DNA from: Streptomyces akebiae
GTDB taxonomy: Bacteria > Actinomycetota > Actinomycetes > Streptomycetales > Streptomycetaceae
Direction of reading: 5' to 3'
Assembly (NCBI RefSeq): GCF_019599145.1
Contig: NZ_CP080647.1
Location: 4,216,001 to 4,280,000 of the forward strand
Length of the DNA stretch: 64,000 nucleotides
A model generated the notes under the pieces. The model was given only the letters and a program-made list of their open reading frames with translations. It searched no databases and was not told the DNA's origin. Position 1 is the stretch's first letter; each line of letters begins with the position of its first letter. The translations under genes were made by a program, and so were the position numbers. This document shows, piece by piece, positions 25,285-34,086 of the stretch.

Positions 25285-26877
25285 ATGACCACGAACCTGT
25301 CCTCGGACGCGGGAGCTCCCCACCCGACCGTCCAAGACTCACGACAACGACGGACCATCCTGGTCGGGGTCTGCATCGCGCTCATGGCGGTCATCGCTTC
25401 GGTGTCCGGGCTGAACGTCGCCCAACCGGAGCTCACCGTCGCGTTCGACGCCTCGCAGGCCGAGGTTTTGTGGTTCATCAACATCTACACCATCAGTCTG
25501 GCCGCGTTGCTGCTGCCGCTCGGCGCAATGGGTGACCGGTGGGGCCGCAGGCCGGTGCTACTCGCAGGCCTGCTCGTCTTCGGCATGGCGAGTGCGGCGG
25601 CCGGCCTTGCCACGTCGTCCGAGATCATGCTCGCCGCACGTTTCCTGAGCGGCGTAGGCGCAGCCATGATCATGCCGGTCACCCTCGCCGTCATCACCTC
25701 GACCTTCCCGGACGAGGAGCGCTCCAAGGCGATCGGCGTGTGGACCGGCGTCGCCGGCGGTGGAGGCATCCTGGGGATGTACCTGTCGGCCGTCCTGGTC
25801 GACCTGGCGAGCTGGCGGTGGCTCTTCGTCCTGCCGGTCGTGCTCGTCGTCGTCGCCACCGTCATGGCGCTGCGATCCATCCCGGACTCGCGCGAAGTGT
25901 CGGGGCACGGGTTCGACGCCGTCGGTTCGCTGTCGTCCGTGATCGCCGCCGTCGGGCTTGTCTTCTTCCTCCATGAGGGCCCCCAACGAGGCTGGACCGC
26001 GCCCGCGACCCTGCTGAGCCTCCTCGTCGGCGTCATCGCCGCCATCGGATTCGTGGCATGGGAGCTGCGACGGCAGGCTCCACTCCTCGACGTCCGCCTG
26101 TTCCGCCAGCGAGGTCTCGCCAGCGGTTCGGTGTCGCTCTTGACGGTCTTCGGCGTGCAGGCAGGGATCTTTGTGGTCCTCTTCCCGTACTTCCAGGCGG
26201 TGCTCGGCTGGTCCGGCCTTCGCTCCACCCTGGCGCTCATGCCGATGGCGCTGCTGATGATGTTCGCCTCCGGCCTCGCCCCGCAGGCAGCCGCGCGCAT
26301 CGGCACCCGCTCGACGATGGCCTCAGGGATATTCCTGGGCGGCGCGGGACTGGTCCTCATGGCCGCCTTCGTCTCCGTCGACGGCGGCTACCTCTCGATC
26401 CTCCCCGGCATGCTCGCCATGGGACTCGGCATGGGATTGACGATGACGCCCTCCACCGAGGCCATCACCACCGCCTTGCCGCGTGAGCGTCAAGGTGTCG
26501 CGTCCGCGCTCAACGACGTCACCCGGGAGTTCGGCACCGCGCTCGGTGTCGCGCTGCTCGGAGCGGTCCTGACCGCCGGCTACCGCGGCGCCATCGACTC
26601 CCGGCTCGACGGAGTGCCGGGCGACGCCGCCGCCACCGCCCGGGAGGGCGTCGCCAACGCCCTCGCGGCCGCCGACGGGGCCGGCCCCCAGGCGCAGGCG
26701 CTCACCCGAGCCGCCCAGGAGTCCTTCGTCGACGGCTGGCAGCAGGCCATGTGGGCGGGCGCGGCAGTCATGGCGATCCTGTTCGCCTACGTTCTCGCGA
26801 GAGGTCCGCAGCAACGGACCCAGAGTTCTGGTGGCAACAGCCGTGACTCCAACGATGTGGTCGCCGACCTGCGCTGA
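25285..26877 (+). CDS. MFS multidrug transporter, DHA2 (14-TM) type
   Basis: A 530-residue membrane protein. Motif A is GAMGDRWGRRPVLLAG, and motif C-like glycine-rich segments appear in GVWTGVAGGGGILGMYLSA. About 14 hydrophobic spans can be counted. DHA2 members export drugs and antiseptics by proton antiport. ATG 25285 follows AAAGGAA. With the methyltransferase and the divergent cupin regulator it forms a resistance-type cassette. The substrate is unknown. Confidence 0.93.
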   Translation: MTTNLSSDAGAPHPTVQDSRQRRTILVGVCIALMAVIASVSGLNVAQPELTVAFDASQAEVLWFINIYTISLAALLLPLGAMGDRWGRRPVLLAGLLVFGMASAAAGLATSSEIMLAARFLSGVGAAMIMPVTLAVITSTFPDEERSKAIGVWTGVAGGGGILGMYLSAVLVDLASWRWLFVLPVVLVVVATVMALRSIPDSREVSGHGFDAVGSLSSVIAAVGLVFFLHEGPQRGWTAPATLLSLLVGVIAAIGFVAWELRRQAPLLDVRLFRQRGLASGSVSLLTVFGVQAGIFVVLFPYFQAVLGWSGLRSTLALMPMALLMMFASGLAPQAAARIGTRSTMASGIFLGGAGLVLMAAFVSVDGGYLSILPGMLAMGLGMGLTMTPSTEAITTALPRERQGVASALNDVTREFGTALGVALLGAVLTAGYRGAIDSRLDGVPGDAAATAREGVANALAAADGAGPQAQALTRAAQESFVDGWQQAMWAGAAVMAILFAYVLARGPQQRTQSSGGNSRDSNDVVADLR

Positions 26878-26980
26878 CTTACGCGGTCGCTCACGACCTG
26901 GGCTGGAGTGTCGGTCAGCCCGTCGAGGACCAGGAACAGGCCGGGGCGGACAGGCTCGGTGGCCTGCCGGTTGCGTGGGG

Positions 26981-27155
26981 GTTTGGAGCTGCTGCCGTTG
27001 GAATGCGTTCAAGAGCGTTCTGGTGAGCGGGAGTGAGTGTGAGTGGTCGGTGTCGTGTCGCGCACTTCGGCAGCTGGATCGGTTGCCGTGGGGAACTGGC
27101 GTTCTCACATCGCATACGTGACCTTCCTGGGTGGTGCTCGTTTCCCAGGGCGATG
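26981..27155 (+). repeat. IS-end repeat, copy A
   Basis: About 175 bp beginning GTTTGGAGCTGCTG and ending near CAGGGCGATGGG. It matches, in opposite orientation and at roughly 85% identity by eye, the sequence at 28986-29159. It leads directly into a transposase fragment, so it is probably the left end and leader of an IS607/IS200-type element. Confidence 0.7.
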
Positions 27156-27194
27156 GGTTCTTCGGGTCGGGTCGGGTCGGGCGGGGGTGGCGGG

Positions 27195-27388
27195 GTGGGT
27201 AAGCTGCGGAGCATCGCAGCGCCGTTCGTCGTCTGCGGGCCGTCCGGTGTGTCGGTGCGGACTCGTCTCAAGGGCCTGTCGCCCGGCGATGAGAAGGTGC
27301 TGTGTCTGGTGGGGGCGCATCTGGGGTCGCCGGCTTCGAAGGATCTCAAGGCCCGCTGCCGGGACGGCCTGGAGCATGAACGATGGCT
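27195..27388 (+). pseudogene. Truncated TnpB-like transposase (OrfB) N-terminus
   Basis: The frame reads KLRSIAAPFVVCGPSG, then VRTRLKGLSPGDEKVLCLVG and AHLGSPASKDLKARCRDGLE, matching the start of TnpB-type transposases of streptomycete IS607/IS605 elements. The match ends near 27388, and the catalytic RuvC-like and zinc-finger regions are absent. The next gene ends 22 bp further on. It is therefore a 5' fragment, not an active nuclease. Confidence 0.7.
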
Positions 27389-27410
27389 TCGGTCGTGGCT
27401 TGAGGGCCGC

Positions 27411-28298
27411 TCAGCTCTGGGGCATTCGGCGGCTGATACCGTCCAGCTCGATCAAGTCCTCATGAGAGAGGGAGAGTCCCGCGCCGGCGATGTTCTCGCG
27501 CAGGTGTGCCGTCGATGACGTGCCGGGGATGAGCAGGATGTTCGGTGATCGCTGCAGCAGCCAGGCCAGTGCGACGGACATCGATGTCGCCTCCCCTCGA
27601 GCGGCGACCGCCGAGAGCGCCGAAGACTGAAGCGGGGTAAAGCCCCCCAGGGGGAAGAAGGGCACGTACGCGACGCCGTCGGTGGCAAGCCGGTCGATGA
27701 GCTTGTCGTCGTGGCGGTGGGCGAGGTTGTACATGTTCTGTACGCACACGATCGGCGCGATGCTTTGCGCCTCGGTGACCTGCTCCTCAGTGGCGTTGCT
27801 GACCCCGAGGTGGCGGATCAGACCCTGCTGCTGGAGTTCGACGAGCGTCTCGAACGCCTCGGCGAGCGAGCCGGGCTGGGGACCTTCGGCGTTGCCGAGT
27901 CGGAGGTTGACCAGGTCGAGTGCGTCGAGCCGGAGGGACTTGAGGTTGTCGTGGACCTGGCGACGCAGAGCTTCGGGTTGCCGGGCCGGAGGCCAGCCAC
28001 CCTGTTCGTCGCGGGTCGCGCCCACCTTGGTCACGATGTGCAGCGACTCGGGATAGGGGTGCAGTGCCTCGCGGATCAACTCGTTGGTGACGCGCGGCCC
28101 GTAGGCGTCGCTGGTGTCGATGTGGGTGATACCCAGGTCGACCGCTTCACGTAGAACGGCCAGGGCACCCTCGCGATCGGCGGGCGGCCCCATGACCCAC
28201 GGGCCCGCCAGTTGCATGGCGCCGTAGCCGAACCGGGTGACGGTCAGGTCACCCAGAGTCCAGGTGCCGCCAGGAAGAGAGAGGGAAGGTGTGATCAT
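27411..28298 (-). CDS. Aldo/keto reductase family oxidoreductase
   Basis: A 295-residue TIM-barrel oxidoreductase. HIDTSDAYGPRVTNELIREA provides the catalytic Asp and Tyr, and LHIVTKVG the Lys. The usual catalytic His lies in a DLxxLH motif, but here the sequence is LDLVNLRLG, with Arg; this is typical of the YdbC-like subgroup. LLIPGTSSTAHLRENI is the NADPH 2'-phosphate binding region. ATG follows AAAGG. It diverges from an HxlR regulator that presumably controls it. The substrate is unknown. Confidence 0.92.
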   Translation of the reverse strand: MITPSLSLPGGTWTLGDLTVTRFGYGAMQLAGPWVMGPPADREGALAVLREAVDLGITHIDTSDAYGPRVTNELIREALHPYPESLHIVTKVGATRDEQGGWPPARQPEALRRQVHDNLKSLRLDALDLVNLRLGNAEGPQPGSLAEAFETLVELQQQGLIRHLGVSNATEEQVTEAQSIAPIVCVQNMYNLAHRHDDKLIDRLATDGVAYVPFFPLGGFTPLQSSALSAVAARGEATSMSVALAWLLQRSPNILLIPGTSSTAHLRENIAGAGLSLSHEDLIELDGISRRMPQS

Positions 28299-28365
28299 CT
28301 TGTCGCCTTTCGCCGTTCACTTGGGGGTGGCGCCTGCCGCGTCCCCGCATCAGCATTGGAGAGGA

Positions 28366-28398
28366 ACTTCCTATGAGGAAGTAGGCACTTTGGAGTGC
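28366..28398. promoter_or_regulatory. Paired inverted repeats between AKR and HxlR genes
   Basis: ACTTCCT-ATG-AGGAAGT at 28366-28382 is a perfect 7-bp dyad; GCACT-TTGG-AGTGC at 28385-28398 follows. Both lie between divergent promoters and suit a winged-helix HxlR dimer. Not proven. Confidence 0.6.
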
Positions 28399-28429
28399 GT
28401 AACCCACCCATCGGTGAGAGGTGCGATCA

Positions 28430-28876
28430 GTGACGACGATGAAGGCGGCCCAGAAGAGGACTCAGGCCAAGGCGGAGTACAACGCGTTCCTGGCAGGGTG
28501 CCCCAGTCGGCAACTGCTCGACCGAATCTCGGACAAGTGGGTCGTCCTGATCCTCTGCGCCCTGGGCGGCGACAACAGCCCCGGCCGGCCCGGTGCAGCA
28601 CACGCAGACGCTCCGAAGGCGATGCGTTACTCCGAGATCTCTCGGCTTCTGGCCGGGGTCAGCCAGAAGATGCTGACCCAGACGCTACGGTCGCTGGAGC
28701 GCGATGGTCTGCTCACCCGTACCGTGACGCCAACCGTCCCTGTCACCGTCTCCTACGAGCTGACCGACCTGGGTCTCTCGCTCCACCACATGACGCGCGG
28801 CATCAGAAACTGGGCGCAGACGCACATGGTCGAGGTCCTCGCAAACCGCGAGAACTACGACGCTCGCACCTCGTGA
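28430..28876 (+). CDS. HxlR-family transcriptional regulator
   Basis: A 148-residue winged-helix regulator. CPSRQLLDRISDKWVVLILC carries the redox- or ligand-linked Cys typical of the family, MRYSEISRLLAGVSQKMLTQ is the recognition helix region, and RSLERDGLLTRTVTP is the wing. A 20-residue insert (GDNSPGRPGAAHADAPKA) lies before the recognition helix. GTG 28430 has GAGAGG 8 bp upstream. It faces the aldo/keto reductase across 131 bp with two inverted repeats and probably senses electrophiles or oxidants. Confidence 0.92.
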   Translation: MTTMKAAQKRTQAKAEYNAFLAGCPSRQLLDRISDKWVVLILCALGGDNSPGRPGAAHADAPKAMRYSEISRLLAGVSQKMLTQTLRSLERDGLLTRTVTPTVPVTVSYELTDLGLSLHHMTRGIRNWAQTHMVEVLANRENYDARTS

Positions 28877-28985
28877 CGACTCACATCCAATCGTCCAACA
28901 GCTCTACATTCTTGGCGCTGCACCCTCAACTGCGAAGAGCCCGCTGTCCGGGGACGGGCGGTCCCTGGCCGCGCCCGGTCGTTAT

Positions 28986-29159
28986 CCCGTCGCCCTGCGA
29001 AACGAGCGCCGCCCAGGAAGGTCACGCATTCGATGAGAGAACGCCAGTTCCTCACTGCAACCGACACCACGGCCGAACCACATGACACGACACAGACCAC
29101 CCACACTCACTCCCGCTCACCTGAACACCTTTGAACGCACTCCAGCAGCAGCTCCAAAC
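28986..29159 (-). repeat. IS-end repeat, copy B (inverted)
   Basis: Inverted partner of 26981-27155, sharing AACTGGCGTTCTC, GTGACCTTCCTGGG and GAGCGGGAGTGAGTGTG. Unlike copy A it is not followed by transposase sequence: similarity stops at the GGGCGACGGG end. Together the copies bracket the AKR/HxlR cassette. Confidence 0.7.
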
Positions 29160-29264
29160 CCTCGCCCTCGTCATGTGCCGGGCGCCGACGAGAAACCGGT
29201 GTGACGGCAGTGGCGTCTTTCCGAGTCGGAGAAAGATCACGGCAACGCGATCACGACGACCGGT

Positions 29265-30224
29265 ATGGAGAAGTTCTTGGCAACCACGGGTACACACCCA
29301 CATCCCCGCCCTCGCCGTCGCGCGGTGCTCGGCCTCGGCGGACTGGCGGGCCTGGGCGCGATCGGCGCACTCGGCGGGCTCGGTTCCGGGACGGCGTACG
29401 CCTCGGCCGCCACCGGCGCGGGGCTCTCCCGGCGACTGACGGAGCTGGAGCGGGAGTACTCCGCGCGGCTGGGGATCTACGCCCATGACACGGCGACGGG
29501 ACGCACGGTGGCGCACCGCGCGGACGAGCGGTTCCCTCTCTGCTCGGTGTTCAAGACGCTCGCCGCGGGGGCGGTGTTACGGGACCTCGACCGCGACGGC
29601 GAGTACCTCGCGAAGCGGATCCACTACACGAAGGAGTACGCCGAGGCCGCGGGCTACAGCCCGATCACGAGCACGGCCGCGAACGTCGAGGCCGGCATGA
29701 CGGTCGGGGAGCTGTGCTCCGCCACGGTCTCGCACAGCGACAACGGCGCGGGGAACCTGCTGCTGCGCGAGCTGGGCGGGCCCACCGCGATCACCCGTTT
29801 CTGCCGCTCGCTCGGGGACCGGACGACCCGCCTCGACCGCTGGGAGCCCGAGCTGAACACGGCGGAGCCGTGGCGGACGACGGACACCACCACCCCTCGG
29901 GCGATCGGCGGGACCTACGCGCGGCTCCTCCTCGGCCGGGCCCTGCGGGACGCGGACCGGGAGCTCCTGACCGACTGGCTGATCGCCAACTCGACCAACG
30001 TCCAGCGGTTCCGGGCGGGCCTGCCCGCCGACTGGACGCTCGCGGACAAGACCGGCGGCGGGGCGGCGTACGGGGTCGCCAACGACGTCGGCGTCGTGTG
30101 GCCGCCCGGCCGCCCGCCCCTCGTCCTGTCCGTCCTGTCGACGAAGTACGACCCCGCGGGCCCCACGGACAACCCACTGGTGGCCAGGGCGGCGGGGCTG
30201 GTCGCGGAGGCGCTCACGGCGTAG
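29265..30224 (+). CDS. Class A beta-lactamase
   Basis: A 319-residue exported serine beta-lactamase. The N-terminus has a twin-arginine signal, RRRAVLGLGG. All class A motifs are present: SVFK (Ser-x-x-Lys) in PLCSVFKTLAAGAV, SDN in VSHSDNGAGNLLL, the omega-loop Glu in LDRWEPELNTAEP, and KTG in LADKTGGGAAYG. It hydrolyses beta-lactams outside the cell; the spectrum cannot be inferred. ATG 29265 has no strong ribosome binding site. No regulator is adjacent. Confidence 0.96.
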   Translation: MEKFLATTGTHPHPRPRRRAVLGLGGLAGLGAIGALGGLGSGTAYASAATGAGLSRRLTELEREYSARLGIYAHDTATGRTVAHRADERFPLCSVFKTLAAGAVLRDLDRDGEYLAKRIHYTKEYAEAAGYSPITSTAANVEAGMTVGELCSATVSHSDNGAGNLLLRELGGPTAITRFCRSLGDRTTRLDRWEPELNTAEPWRTTDTTTPRAIGGTYARLLLGRALRDADRELLTDWLIANSTNVQRFRAGLPADWTLADKTGGGAAYGVANDVGVVWPPGRPPLVLSVLSTKYDPAGPTDNPLVARAAGLVAEALTA

Positions 30225-30300
30225 CGGCGACCACCGGCCGGGGCGCGGTACCGTCCGCACCCCGGTCACGGCTGGCCCCGAGCCCCCTCCGGGCCGCAGC

Positions 30301-31596
30301 ATGAGTGGCATGAGTGGCATGAGCGATGTGAACGGCATGAGCGGCGCGGGCGGTACCGGTGGCACGAGCGGTACGGGCGGTACGGACAGCCCGGTCGCCG
30401 GTACCGGGGGCAGCGGCGGCGTGCGTGTCTCACGGCGGGCCCGGGCCGTCGCCCCCTTCTACGCCATGGAGTTCGCCAAGCAGGCCGCCGCGCTGACCGC
30501 CCAGGGCCATGACGTCGTCAAACTCAGCCTCGGGGAACCGGACTTCGGCGCGCCCCCGGCCGTAGCGGAGGCGATGCGGGAGGTGATGGACGGGCGGCCG
30601 CTGACGTACACGGCGGCGCTCGGACTGCCCGCCCTGCGGGAGGCCATCGCCGGCTTCTACGCCGACCGGCACGGCGTCGAGGTCGACCCGGGCCGGGTCG
30701 TCGTCACGGCCGGCGCCTCGGCCGCGCTCGTGCTGGCCACCGCCGCGCTCGTCGACCCCGGTGACGAGGTGCTCATCGGCGACCCCTCCTACCCGTGCAA
30801 CCGGCAGATCATGGAGAGCTTCGGCGCCGAGGTCACCCTCGTGCCCACCACCGCCGCGAGCCGGTTCCAGCTGGACGCGGCGGCGGTGCGGGCGCACTGG
30901 ACGGACCGCACGCGCGGGCTCATGGTCGCCACCCCGTCCAACCCCACCGGCACCTCCGTCCCCGCCGACGAGCTGGCCGCGATCTGCGACCTCGCCCGGG
31001 AGCGCGACGCGTGGCGCCTCGTCGACGAGATCTACCTCGACCTCGGCGACCACGACGAGCGGGGCCGGCCGCCGCGCAGCGCCCTGTCGTACGACCCCGG
31101 AGCCGTCGTGATCAACAGCTTCTCGAAGTACTTCGGGATGACCGGCTGGCGGCTCGGCTGGTGCGTCGTCCCCGAGTCCCTCGTACCGGCCCTGGAGCGC
31201 CTCGCCCAGAACTACTTCCTCTGTGCCTCCGCCCCGGCCCAGCACGCCGCCCTCGCCTGCTTCACCCCCGAGTCCCTCGCGGTGTGCGAGGCGCGCCGGG
31301 TGGAGTTCGGCGAGCGGCGCGCGCTCGTCCTGGACGGGCTGGCACGGATCGGGCTGCCGGTCCCGGTGCCGCCCGACGGGGCGTTCTACGTCTACTTCGA
31401 CGTCAGCGGGACCGGCCTCACCTCCTGGCAGTTCTGCGAACGGGCCCTGCGGGAGGCGCACGTGGCCCTGACGCCCGGCAGGGACTTCGGCACGCACACC
31501 GCCGACACCCACGTCCGCCTCTCCTACGCGGCCTCGTCGGACGAACTGCGCGAGGGGATCGCCAGGTTGGGGAAGTTCATGACCGCGCTGCGGTGA
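30301..31596 (+). CDS. Class I/II pyridoxal-phosphate aminotransferase
   Basis: A 431-residue aminotransferase. DVVKLSLGEPDFGAPPAV, GASAALVLATAAL, MVATPSNPTGTSVP, LVDEIYLDLG and the PLP-lysine motif SFSKYFGMTGWRLGW identify it as aspartate-aminotransferase-like. The first 40 residues are Gly/Ser/Thr-rich and come from a short ATGAGTGGC-type tandem repeat, which offers several in-frame starts; the real start may be nearer residue 40. The amino donor and acceptor are unknown. Confidence 0.9.
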   Translation: MSGMSGMSDVNGMSGAGGTGGTSGTGGTDSPVAGTGGSGGVRVSRRARAVAPFYAMEFAKQAAALTAQGHDVVKLSLGEPDFGAPPAVAEAMREVMDGRPLTYTAALGLPALREAIAGFYADRHGVEVDPGRVVVTAGASAALVLATAALVDPGDEVLIGDPSYPCNRQIMESFGAEVTLVPTTAASRFQLDAAAVRAHWTDRTRGLMVATPSNPTGTSVPADELAAICDLARERDAWRLVDEIYLDLGDHDERGRPPRSALSYDPGAVVINSFSKYFGMTGWRLGWCVVPESLVPALERLAQNYFLCASAPAQHAALACFTPESLAVCEARRVEFGERRALVLDGLARIGLPVPVPPDGAFYVYFDVSGTGLTSWQFCERALREAHVALTPGRDFGTHTADTHVRLSYAASSDELREGIARLGKFMTALR

Positions 31597-31707
31597 GGTC
31601 CGGTCTCGCGGCGTGTCACGGCCGCTGCCCGCCCCGTCGCTCCTCCCGCGTCGGCACAGGCGGCGGGCGGCGCCGGGGCGCGCTGAGGCGTATTCGCGCC
31701 GACCCGC

Positions 31708-31713
31708 ATATCT
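31708..31713 (+). promoter_or_regulatory. Candidate -10 element of a leaderless transcript
   Basis: TATCTT ends 8 bp before the ATG at 31722, with no ribosome binding site between. That spacing would put the transcription start at or next to the A of ATG. No clear -35 element is seen. Confidence 0.45.
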
Positions 31714-31721
31714 TGTCGCCC

Positions 31722-32117
31722 ATGCAGTCCTACACGATCGGGCAGGCCGCGCGGCTGCTCGGGGTCAGCCCCGACACCGCGCGGCGCTGGGCGGACGCGG
31801 GCCGGGTGGCGACGCGGCGCGACGAGAGCGGGCGTCGGCTCATCGACGGGAGGGACCTCGCGGCCTTCTCCGTGCGGCTGGCCCGGGACGCCGCCGACGA
31901 GGCCGACGTCCCGTACACGTCGGCGCGCAACGCCTTCGCCGGCATCGTCACCGCCGTGAAGCTCGGTGACGTGGCGGCCCAGGTCGAGATCCAGGCGGGC
32001 CCGCACCGCCTGGTCTCCCTGCTCACCCGGGAGGCCGTGGAGGAACTGGGCCTGGAGGTCGGCATGGAGGCCACGGCCCGGGTGAAGTCCACGAACGTCC
32101 ACATCGACCGCACCTGA
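31722..32117 (+). CDS. MerR-type HTH and TOBE (molybdopterin-binding) protein
   Basis: A 131-residue two-domain protein. Residues 3-50 are a MerR/excisionase-like HTH (YTIGQAARLLGVSPDTARRW). Residues 65-131 are a TOBE/Mop domain (SARNAFAGIVTAVKLGDVAA, RLVSLLTREAVEELGLEVGM, ARVKSTNVHI), which binds molybdate or tungstate. It is likely a molybdate-responsive regulator or store. No molybdate transporter is encoded nearby in this window. Confidence 0.92.
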   Translation: MQSYTIGQAARLLGVSPDTARRWADAGRVATRRDESGRRLIDGRDLAAFSVRLARDAADEADVPYTSARNAFAGIVTAVKLGDVAAQVEIQAGPHRLVSLLTREAVEELGLEVGMEATARVKSTNVHIDRT

Positions 32118-32155
32118 ACGCGCCCTCCTGACGCCCCCTTACGGCTCTCGGGATC

Positions 32156-33139
32156 TCACCACTCGGGAGCGAGGGCCCGCGCCAGTCGGGAGGTGGCGGC
32201 CGGGTCCGGCAGGTTCCCCAGCAGGCCGACGACCTGTCCGCTCGCGAACTCCCGCTGTGCCGGGGTCAGGTGTGGATCGATCGCGGATTCGGCCTGCACC
32301 CGCAGATAGTTCAGATCCGTCGCGAAGAGCAGGGAGAAGGACTCCACCCCCTCGACGAGCGCGGGCCCTCCGGCGTCCAGGTAGCCGCGCACCAGCCGCC
32401 GGGCGGAGTCGGCGCGGAAGTCGTTGCCACCGGCCCACACGTAAGCGGCACGGGCGAGTTCACGTGCCGCCGAGACGGGTCCGGCGTTGTCCCAGTCGAG
32501 CAGAGCGGGACCGGACGGGCCCACCAGCACGTTCTGCGGCCGCATGTCGAGGTGGGAGGTCACGGTGTCCTCGCCTCCGGACGGGGTGACGTGCCGCGCC
32601 AGTCGCACCGCCTCCGTGGCCGCGAACCGTTCCAACGCGTCCGCCCACGGCACCCCGGCCCGCCGGGCCTCCTCGCACAGCTCGGCCCAGTCCTCTTCCC
32701 CGGGGCACCGCTCGTACCAGTCGTCCGGCGTCTCCTTCGTCCCCTCGCCGGCCCGGTGCAGCAGCGCCAGTGTCCGCCCGCACCAGGTGAGGTTCTCCGG
32801 ATCGCCGGGATCCGCCTCGCTCCCGTCGACCCAGTCGTAGAGCTTCACGTACGACCCGCCCATCGACTCCGGGAGCCGTGTCACGTACGCCCCGTCCCGG
32901 TCCGGGAGGAACCGGGGCGCCGCGATGCCCAGCCCCTCCGCCGCGTTCCGTAACGCGGCCTCCCGCGCCACCTGCTCCTCGTCGCACCCGAACAGCAACT
33001 CCTTGACCGCCCAGGCCGCACCGCCCCCGGCCGAGAGCCGCCAGATCTGCCCCAAGGCCCCCCGCGCGACGGGTGCCATCTCCCAGGCCCCGCCCCCGAG
33101 TCCGTACACATCCGCGACAAACCCGGCCCTGCTCCGCAT
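32156..33139 (-). CDS. Aminoglycoside phosphotransferase (APH) family protein
   Basis: A 327-residue kinase-fold protein. The N-lobe lysine is in GAAWAVKELLFG; the catalytic Brenner motif is SHLDMRPQNVLV (H-x-D-x4-N) and the metal-binding Asp is in LLDWDNAG. SYVKLYDWVDGSEAD is the hinge region. Members phosphorylate antibiotics or small metabolites; this one is not close enough to a known resistance enzyme to name a substrate. Confidence 0.88.
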   Translation of the reverse strand: MRSRAGFVADVYGLGGGAWEMAPVARGALGQIWRLSAGGGAAWAVKELLFGCDEEQVAREAALRNAAEGLGIAAPRFLPDRDGAYVTRLPESMGGSYVKLYDWVDGSEADPGDPENLTWCGRTLALLHRAGEGTKETPDDWYERCPGEEDWAELCEEARRAGVPWADALERFAATEAVRLARHVTPSGGEDTVTSHLDMRPQNVLVGPSGPALLDWDNAGPVSAARELARAAYVWAGGNDFRADSARRLVRGYLDAGGPALVEGVESFSLLFATDLNYLRVQAESAIDPHLTPAQREFASGQVVGLLGNLPDPAATSRLARALAPEW

Positions 33140-33242
33140 GAACCCACCGTCCCGCTCGTCTCGTTCGAACCTCTGTCCCCCGCCATGTCATACGCGGGAG
33201 CCCCCGGGCCCAAACGGTTTGCGGCCGCCGGCCGAGGCACCC

Positions 33243-33722
33243 CTAGCCCGGCGCCGCCAGGTCGAACCAGACCGCCTTGCCGTCGGGATGGACGAGGTTG
33301 CCGCCGTTCGGGAGGGCGGCGGCGGTGCCCCAGTGGCCTTCGGTGAGGGCGTCCACGAGGTAGAGGCCGCGCCCGCCCTCCTCCCAGCCATCCGGGGTCA
33401 ACTCCCTCATGACCGGCGGGTTCTCGTCGCCGTCGAAGACGATCACTCTGACGCGCCAGGTCTCCACCGCCAGCCAGAGAACCGATCCTCCACCTTTGGC
33501 GTGCACACAGGCGTTCGTGACCAGCTCGGACGTGCACAGGGCGGCCGCGTCGACGAGGGTGTCGAGGCCGAGGGCGCGCAGGACGGTGGCGACGAAGTCG
33601 CGGGCGATGAGCGGGGAGGTGTCGAGGGGCGGACAGAACAGGGTGTACGTCGTCGCCGCCGGCGAGAGCCAAGGGGTGGCGCTGGGGATCGGGGCGCGGA
33701 GACTGCGGGCAGTTTCGGTCAT
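33243..33722 (-). CDS. ATP-binding protein, HATPase_c (RsbW-like anti-sigma kinase type)
   Basis: A 159-residue single-domain GHKL ATPase. The N box is CTSELVTNACVHA, the G1 box VIVFDGDENPPVM, and the G2 box GGRGLYLVDAL. The family in Streptomyces comprises many anti-sigma-type kinases acting with STAS antagonists. No sigma or antagonist gene is adjacent. ATG 33722 has GGAG upstream. Confidence 0.9.
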   Translation of the reverse strand: MTETARSLRAPIPSATPWLSPAATTYTLFCPPLDTSPLIARDFVATVLRALGLDTLVDAAALCTSELVTNACVHAKGGGSVLWLAVETWRVRVIVFDGDENPPVMRELTPDGWEEGGRGLYLVDALTEGHWGTAAALPNGGNLVHPDGKAVWFDLAAPG

Positions 33723-34086
33723 GGGTGATCAACTCCATTGTGACGAGAAGGGATTGCTCGCGTCCCTACCGCGTCTGCGGCTCCTCCTCGGGTGTCGACG
33801 GCCCGGGGTGCGCTTTCAACTGACAGTACATATGAGTGATTGTTCGAGCACTCTCCGTGAGCGCAGGAATGACCGTAGTCGGCACGTTCACACCGCCGCA
33901 ATGGGGACGGTGGAAGTACTACGAAAGCGCGTCGTCGAGGGTCCGGGATCCCCGGCCCGACCCTCACCCTGAGTGGTTCGCGAGCCGGTCGGCGGCGCGT
34001 GTGATGATGGGCGCGAGGGCGCCCGCAGGGGACGGGCGGCGCTCCCCCGGGGGCGCGAACACAACGGGTACGGGGACGGAACTGTC
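33723..34086. other. 364-bp intergenic region
   Basis: A gap between the divergent HATPase gene and the transglutaminase-like gene. It contains an unusually AT-rich stretch around 33816-33845 and a weak GAGTG/CACTC dyad at 33833-33852. I see no convincing coding sequence or promoter hexamers. Confidence 0.5.

Noticed and set aside
27195..27388. Functional TnpB-type RNA-guided nuclease
   Set aside because: Only the N-terminal about 65 residues remain; the RuvC-like catalytic residues and zinc finger are missing, and no guide-RNA end could be identified.
32156..33139. Known aminoglycoside resistance kinase
   Set aside because: Active-site motifs fit the broad APH fold, but no feature ties it to a particular drug. 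Naming a resistance gene would be over-calling.
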